64,000 bases of DNA from assembly GCA_937980205.1 (NCBI GenBank), contig CALJKW010000055.1, forward strand, positions 817,731 to 881,730. The letters are read 5' to 3'. Below, piece by piece: positions 60,510 to 64,000 of this stretch (the first letter of the stretch is position 1; every line of letters starts with the position of its first letter). Under the pieces are notes generated by a model. It was not told where the DNA came from and did no database searches. It saw only the letters and a list, made by a program, of their open reading frames with translations. The DNA is from an uncultured Myxococcales bacterium. GTDB taxonomy: Bacteria > Myxococcota > Myxococcia > Myxococcales > Myxococcaceae. Both the position numbers and the translations under genes were made by a program.

Positions 60510-62165
60510 ATGGGCAAAGACAACGTGATCGAGGAGCTCAGCTCATTCGAGACGCACCCCTCGAAGTACAAGCACTGGAAGCTGAAGCTCGAGGGCGAGA
60601 TCGCCACCCTCTCGATGGACGTGCAGGAGGACGGCGGCCTGCGCGCGCACGACTACGTGCTCAAGCAGAACAGCTACGACCTCGGCGTCGACATCGAGCT
60701 GAATGACGCGATCCAGCGCCTGCGCTTCGAGCACCCCGAGGTCCGCTGCCTCGTCGTCACGTCGCTCAAGGACCGCATCTTCTGCGCCGGCGCGAACATC
60801 TTCATGCTCGGCTCGAGCAGCCACCCGTTCAAGGTAAACTTCTGCAAGTACACCAACGAGACGCGGCTCGGCCTCGAGGACATGTCGGCGAACTCGGGCC
60901 TCAAGTCGCTGTGCGCGCTGAACGGCACGGCGGCGGGCGGCGGCTACGAGCTCGCGCTCGCGTGCGACGAGATCCTGCTCATCGACGACGGCAACTCGGC
61001 GGTCTCGCTGCCCGAGGTGCCGCTGCTCGGCGTGCTGCCCGGCACCGGAGGCCTCACCCGCGTCGTCGACAAGCGCAAGGTCCGCCGCGACCAGGCCGAC
61101 TTCTTCTGCACCACCGCCGAGGGCATCAAGGGCAAGCGCGCCGTCGAGTGGCGCCTCGTCGACCAGGTGGTCCCGCGGTCGAAGTTCGCGCAGGTCGTCG
61201 CCGAGCGCGCGAAGGCGCTCGCGGCGCAGAGCGACCGCCCGAAGGACGGCAAGGGCCTCGAGCTCGCCTCGATTGCGCCGAAGGTGTCGGCTGCCGGCGC
61301 CGAGTACAAGTACGTCTCGCTCAAGCTGCAGCCCAAAGACCGGCTGGCCGAGCTCGTCATCCGCGGGCCCGAGGCGGCTCCGCCGGCCGACGCGAACGGC
61401 ATCGACAACGAGTCGTGGTCGCTGCGCGCGTTCCGCGAGCTCGATGACGCCCTGCTCCGCCTGCGCATCAACCACCTCGACGTCGGCACGATCCTCATCA
61501 AGACGAAGGGCGACCCGAAGAAGGTGCTGGCGTGGGACAAGTTCCTCGCCGACAACAAGTCGCACTGGCTCGGCCGCGAGACGCTGCACCTCGTCAAGCG
61601 CGTGCTCAAGCGGTCGGACGTCACGGCGAAGACGATGTACGCGATCATCGAGCCGGGCTCGTGCTTCGCCGGCTCGCTGGCCGAGCTCGCGCTGGCCGCC
61701 GACCGCTCGTACATGCTCGACGACTCGAACCAGCCGACGAGCATCGAGCTCGGCGCGCTGAACGCCGGCCTGCTGCCGATGCCGAACGGCCTGTCGCGGC
61801 TCGAGACGCGCATGCTCGGCACGCCGGGCCGCGTGAAGGAGATCCTCTCGCACCAGGGCCCGTTCGACGCCGGCGCCGCGCTCGCCGCCGGGCTCGTGAC
61901 GTTCACGCCCGACGAGCTCGACTGGGACGACGAGATCCGCGTCGCCATCGAGGAGCGCGCCTCGCTGTCTCCCGACGCCCTCACCGGCATGGAGGCCAAC
62001 CTGCGCTTCGCTGGGCCCGAGACGATGGAGACGAAGATCTTCGGCCGCCTCACCGCCTGGCAGAACTGGATCTTCCAGCGCCCCAACGCCGTCGGTGAGA
62101 AGGGCGCGCTCACGCTCTACGGACAGGCCGGCGTTCGGCCGCACTTCGACATGCGTCGCACTTGA
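60510..62165 (+). CDS. boxC: Benzoyl-CoA-dihydrodiol lyase (2,3-epoxybenzoyl-CoA dihydrolase)
   Basis: BoxC opens the ring of 2,3-epoxybenzoyl-CoA, giving 3,4-dehydroadipyl-CoA semialdehyde and formate. The 551-residue protein is a tandem crotonase-fold enzyme of the usual length. It shows FETHPSKYKHWKLKLEGEIA at the start, the CoA/oxyanion motifs CLVVTSLKDRIFCAGANIFM and ALNGTAAGGGYELALACDEI, and PLLGVLPGTGGLTRVVDKRK. The second half has TMYAIIEPGSCFAGSLAELA. It is divergent from boxR and followed by boxB after 11 bp. Confidence 0.96.
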   Translation: MGKDNVIEELSSFETHPSKYKHWKLKLEGEIATLSMDVQEDGGLRAHDYVLKQNSYDLGVDIELNDAIQRLRFEHPEVRCLVVTSLKDRIFCAGANIFMLGSSSHPFKVNFCKYTNETRLGLEDMSANSGLKSLCALNGTAAGGGYELALACDEILLIDDGNSAVSLPEVPLLGVLPGTGGLTRVVDKRKVRRDQADFFCTTAEGIKGKRAVEWRLVDQVVPRSKFAQVVAERAKALAAQSDRPKDGKGLELASIAPKVSAAGAEYKYVSLKLQPKDRLAELVIRGPEAAPPADANGIDNESWSLRAFRELDDALLRLRINHLDVGTILIKTKGDPKKVLAWDKFLADNKSHWLGRETLHLVKRVLKRSDVTAKTMYAIIEPGSCFAGSLAELALAADRSYMLDDSNQPTSIELGALNAGLLPMPNGLSRLETRMLGTPGRVKEILSHQGPFDAGAALAAGLVTFTPDELDWDDEIRVAIEERASLSPDALTGMEANLRFAGPETMETKIFGRLTAWQNWIFQRPNAVGEKGALTLYGQAGVRPHFDMRRT

Positions 62166-62176
62166 GAGGAACTGAC

Positions 62177-63607
<1,431 letters not shown>

Positions 63608-63810
63608 GGCGTCGCTCGCCTGGGTTCGGTCCCACGAGGGCGACGGAGTGATTCAGCTCCAATGCCTGGGCCGCTGGAAGCGGCTCGGGCGCTTGCGCCG
63701 TGGCTGCTGAGGGAACGGCGGTTCTCGTCGAGGCGCGGCAGCTGAGGCGCGGCCGCGCGGCGGCAAACCTGAGCTGACGTCCCATCGTCGGCACGCCCGC
63801 TCGCGAATCT

Positions 63811-64000
63811 GAGCGGCTCCCCGTCACGCGCCTGCTTCAGCCGGCAGCCGCCGGCGACCGGGGACCGAATCCATTCGGAAGACATCCGACGTCAGATGTC
63901 CCAATTCGTGAGCGGCTCCCCGCCCCGCGCCTGCTTCAGCCGCAACCGCCGGCGACCGGGGACCGAATCCATTCGGAAGACATCCGACGTCAGATGTCCC
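63811..64000. repeat. 99-bp tandem direct repeat, cut by the window edge
   Basis: Unit 1 starts at 63811 and unit 2 at 63910; they are nearly identical (a few substitutions and a short offset near CAGCCGG/CAGCCGC). Each unit contains small dyads, such as CGAAT-CC-ATTCG and GACATC-N8-GATGTC. The array may continue beyond the window. 63608-63810 shows no gene or other feature. Confidence 0.9.

Noticed and set aside
63811..64000. CRISPR array
   Set aside because: The 99-bp units are direct tandem copies without unique spacers of 30-40 bp, and no cas genes are nearby.

Overview
The window is a high-GC bacterial chromosome segment. It very probably comes from a gliding member of the Myxococcota (former Deltaproteobacteria). 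The evidence is a near-complete adventurous gliding (Glt) gene cluster with a CglB-type adhesin, proteins ending in the AgmX/PglI tail domain, FHA-fused sigma54 activators, a large Ser/Thr kinase-ATPase and many lipoproteins. Assignments rest on reading translated sequence and motifs; no database search was run.

Layout. 1-398 is the 3' end of an acyl-CoA carboxyltransferase. 447-6520 (minus strand) is a tightly coupled operon for lysine fermentation through 3,5-diaminohexanoate: outer-membrane barrel, kdd, kamD, secreted protein, kamE, kal, kce, small membrane protein. An intrinsic terminator at 6568-6605 separates it from the gliding cluster at 6627-20204, which reads in transcription order cglB, gltA, gltB, gltC, a small PilP-like gene, gltD, gltE, an AgmX/PglI-tail gene, gltF, gltG. 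20318-21191 holds a PIN/HTH toxin-antitoxin-like pair next to the remnant of a barrel gene. 21216-23716 is a stand-alone rplC followed by a huge Cys-rich lipoprotein. 23811-27664 holds small secreted and membrane proteins, a glycosyltransferase, a VanW protein and an SDR-like protein.

28124-31841 holds a degenerate PLP-fold protein, a gamma-glutamylcyclotransferase-like protein, a trehalose synthase-like enzyme and an SLBB lipoprotein. 31870-38465 (minus strand) is a MacA/MacB/TolC-type export operon with two separate permeases and a YIP1-like protein. 38587-43524 (plus strand) is a ClpA/ClpC-like unfoldase, a DUF2520 protein, rpoZ and a class III aminotransferase. 43696-47494 (minus strand) is a pseudokinase, a Nudix hydrolase and two unknown proteins. 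47563-49794 is groES-groEL behind three CIRCE-type operators.

49987-53211 (plus strand) holds a lipoprotein, an FHA-AAA+ regulator that has lost GAFTGA, and a two-gene ubiquitin-like/E1-like module. 53342-57786 (minus strand) is a kinase-ATPase coupled to a membrane protein with a sigma-factor-like N-terminus. 58060-59721 is a canonical FHA-sigma54 activator. 59735-63607 is the aerobic benzoyl-CoA (box) locus: boxR divergent from boxC-boxB. The right edge holds a 99-bp tandem repeat that runs out of the window.

A dispersed family of about 110-bp nested palindromes (six copies seen) marks many gene-cluster borders, and one copy lies inside the export operon. The most unusual items are the compact Glt plus CglB locus, the Ubl/E1 pair, the triple CIRCE array, the lysine-less AONS-fold protein and the palindrome family.
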